From Methanobrevibacter ruminantium M1 (GTDB taxonomy: Archaea > Methanobacteriota > Methanobacteria > Methanobacteriales > Methanobacteriaceae), in the NCBI RefSeq assembly GCF_000024185.1, contig NC_013790.1:496001-560000 (forward strand): DNA of 64,000 bases. The letters run 5' to 3'. Under the pieces are notes generated by a model. That model was not told the DNA's origin. It saw nothing but the letters and a program-made list of their open reading frames with translations, and did not search any database. Below, piece after piece: positions 61,952 to 64,000 of the stretch (within the stretch, counting starts at the first letter, position 1; each line of letters begins with the position of its first letter). A program made the translations under genes and the position numbers.

Positions 61952-64000
61952 ATGCATGAAGTGATTATTTCAGAAAAACCAAAGTCTGCTGAGAAGATAG
62001 CAAAGGCACTTTCTCCAAATGCCCAAAAGAAGAAATATAATAGAAAGATCAACTATTGGGAATTTGAAGAAAACGGCAAAAAGACCACTGTCCTATCTGC
62101 AGTGGGACATTTGTACTCATTGACTTCTGCTAGTTCCAGAGACAGATTAGGTTTTGATTTGACTTGGGTTCCAGCTTATGAGGTGGAAAAGCAAAAATAT
62201 ACAAGGGATTACATCAATGCAATTAAAAAACTCTCAAAAGGTGCAGATAAGTTTGTTCATGCTTGCGATTACGATGTTGAAGGAACCTTAATCGGATACA
62301 ATGCATTGAAATATGCATGTGGAAACAATGCCGAAGCAAAGGCATCCCGTATGAAATTTTCAACATTGACTAAGAAGGATATCGTAGAGGCATACAATAC
62401 AATGAGGGACATTGACATTCGTCAAGTGGATCATGGTATTGCAAGGCATATGCTTGACTATTATTATGGTATGAATATCTCTTCAGCCTTGATGAAGGCT
62501 GTAAGGGCCTCTAGCTCAAGATTTATTAGCTTATCCGCCGGACGTGTACAGACTCCAACCCTTTCTATTTTAGTTGATAGGGAAAAGGAGATTCAATCCT
62601 TTGTTCCGGAACCTTATTGGATGATCAAGGCTAAATCTGACTATGATATCATAGCAGACCATGTCGAAGGAAAGATATTTGATGAAGAGCGAGCTAAAAA
62701 GATTTATGCTGACTGTCAAGGTGCTGATGCTGATGTGACAAGTGTTAAGGTTACAGAATCCATTAGAAAACCTCCTATTCCATTCAATTTAGGAGGACTT
62801 CAGTCTGAAGCACATACTGTCTTTGGATTCTCTCCTAAAAGGACTCAAGTTGCAGCTCAAAACCTTTATGTTGGAGGATATACATCCTATCCTCGTACAT
62901 CATCTCAAAAGCTGCCTGAATCCTTGGATTTCAAAAACATTTTTGCAGGGCTTGCTAAAGACCCTGAATTCAAGAAGCATATCTTTGACTTACCTGCTAA
63001 GCTTAAGCCTAATGAAGGTAAAAAGACTGATGCAGCGCACCCTGCTATACACCCTACAGGAGTATTGCCTTCCAATCTATCTGCAGATGAGGCTAAGATT
63101 TACAGCTTGATTGTTTATAGGTTCATCAGCGTATTTTCCGAAAACTCCAAGCTTGAAACCATGAAGGTCAACTTAAAGGTTGCAGATGAGAAGTTCACCT
63201 TTTCCAGAAAAAGAGTCTCTTATGAAGGTTGGCTAAAGCATTATCCGTTTAAAAAGCAGGAAAATGATGCATTCCCTCCTATAAATAAGGGAGATCAACT
63301 AAAAATCCATAAGATTTTAGTTGAAGAGAAGGAAACCAAACCTCCTGCCAGATATAATGAGGCTTCACTTATCAAGGAACTGGAAAAGAGGGAATTGGGA
63401 ACTAAGGCCACCCGTGCAGACATTGTTGCCAAGCTTTATGATAGAAAATACATTGAAGGCAAGAAGATTGAGGTCAAGCCTTTAGGAATCAATATCATAG
63501 ACACCTTAAACGAGTATTGTAAGGACCTGACAAGCGAGGAGCTAACCCGTGAGTTTGAAAGGGAACTTGAAGGAATCGATACTGATAAGTATACAAAGGA
63601 GCAGATTCTTGAAAACGGTGAAAAGGAAGTCAAGACCATTTTAGCTGAAATCAACCAAAACAAGAAGCAAATCGGTGAAAAGCTTTATGGAGCATATCAG
63701 GAAACCAATGTGGTTGGAGAGTGCAGCTGCGGAGGAAAACTGATAAAAAGATATTCTCCAAGAACAAAGAACACCTTTGTAGGATGCTCCAATTTCCCAA
63801 AATGTAAGGTTACCTATTCCCTGCCAAAGGGAGCGAATATGCTAAAGAAGACATGCCCTACCTGCGGTTTGCCTATGATTTCCATTAAAAAGGCAAGCGG
63901 AAAGGGAAGAGATCATGTCTGCCTTGATTCAAATTGTGGAAAGGATGTAAGCAGACGCCAAGCTCCTGAAGTTGTTGGAAAATGTCCGGAATGTGGCAAG
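61952..64000 (+). CDS. topA: DNA topoisomerase I (type IA), 3' end outside window
   Basis: 683 codons visible; the frame runs off the right edge. The Toprim domain starts at once (HEVIISEKPKSAEKIAKAL) with the acidic triad in HACDYDVEGTLIG. The catalytic tyrosine is Tyr313 in GGYTSYPRTSS. The region AAHPAIHPTG / LIVYRFISVFSE and the RADIVAKLYDRKYIEG motif follow. From about residue 590 four-cysteine zinc ribbons begin (CSCGGKL...CSNFPKC, CPTCGLPM...CLDSNCG, then CPECGK at the window edge). GTGAT lies just before the ATG. It relaxes negative supercoils. Confidence 0.95.
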   Translation, partial: MHEVIISEKPKSAEKIAKALSPNAQKKKYNRKINYWEFEENGKKTTVLSAVGHLYSLTSASSRDRLGFDLTWVPAYEVEKQKYTRDYINAIKKLSKGADKFVHACDYDVEGTLIGYNALKYACGNNAEAKASRMKFSTLTKKDIVEAYNTMRDIDIRQVDHGIARHMLDYYYGMNISSALMKAVRASSSRFISLSAGRVQTPTLSILVDREKEIQSFVPEPYWMIKAKSDYDIIADHVEGKIFDEERAKKIYADCQGADADVTSVKVTESIRKPPIPFNLGGLQSEAHTVFGFSPKRTQVAAQNLYVGGYTSYPRTSSQKLPESLDFKNIFAGLAKDPEFKKHIFDLPAKLKPNEGKKTDAAHPAIHPTGVLPSNLSADEAKIYSLIVYRFISVFSENSKLETMKVNLKVADEKFTFSRKRVSYEGWLKHYPFKKQENDAFPPINKGDQLKIHKILVEEKETKPPARYNEASLIKELEKRELGTKATRADIVAKLYDRKYIEGKKIEVKPLGINIIDTLNEYCKDLTSEELTREFERELEGIDTDKYTKEQILENGEKEVKTILAEINQNKKQIGEKLYGAYQETNVVGECSCGGKLIKRYSPRTKNTFVGCSNFPKCKVTYSLPKGANMLKKTCPTCGLPMISIKKASGKGRDHVCLDSNCGKDVSRRQAPEVVGKCPECGK

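Overview
The window is archaeal and fits a Methanobrevibacter-type methanogen (Methanobacteriales), probably close to M. ruminantium. Evidence: formylmethanofuran dehydrogenase genes (fwdBAC), homocitrate synthase and homoaconitase genes of coenzyme B synthesis, a DUF98 chorismate lyase of the methanopterin pathway, an archaeal TATA-binding protein, FEN-1, an intron-bearing tRNA-Met, very AT-rich intergenic DNA, and a giant non-ribosomal peptide synthetase (NRPS) of a kind I recall from M. ruminantium.

Layout. 1-3606: end of the fwdBAC operon. 4055-4871: two paralogous small proteins. 5229-9590 (minus strand): modC, nrpR and glnA, with a perfect NrpR operator (GGAA-N6-TTCC) upstream of glnA. 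10386-24737: a four-module NRPS with a terminal reductase, followed by a MATE exporter fused to a histidine-kinase-like ATPase domain. The exporter's 5' end sits behind a 47-bp tandem repeat and looks frameshifted. 24892-27052: a ThiF/HesA-type enzyme and an Fe-S aldo/keto reductase. 27263-29051: an IS1182-like insertion sequence. 29144-29697: a broken potassium channel gene.

29670-42673 is an accessory island bounded by a 25-bp direct repeat. It holds two almost identical 3.0-kb copies of a five-gene block (SMR exporter, HxlR regulator, CooC-like ATPase, TauE/SafE exporter, ferredoxin). Between them lie flavoproteins, a regulator, an ABC-exporter-like protein without ATPase domains, and a RhuM-family gene. 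Six diverged copies of one dispersed repeat, all in the same orientation, sit at the borders between these gene blocks, plus a repeat tail at the left end. The repeat still carries the reading frame of a protein C-terminus. The arrangement resembles a cassette array and is the most unusual structure in the window.

42714-64000 returns to ordinary chromosome: membrane proteins, a holin-like/phosphodiesterase fusion, an MFS exporter, tRNA-Met, S-adenosyl/S-inosylhomocysteine hydrolase, FEN-1, the DUF98 lyase, aksD and aksA homologues, a CYTH protein, TBP, a HAD phosphatase with a long acidic and coiled-coil tail, a small zinc-ribbon protein and the start of topoisomerase I.

Short tandem duplications (15-63 bp units) recur in many intergenic regions. 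No rRNA, CRISPR array or complete prophage was seen. All functional calls rest on motif and family recognition by eye; no searches were run.
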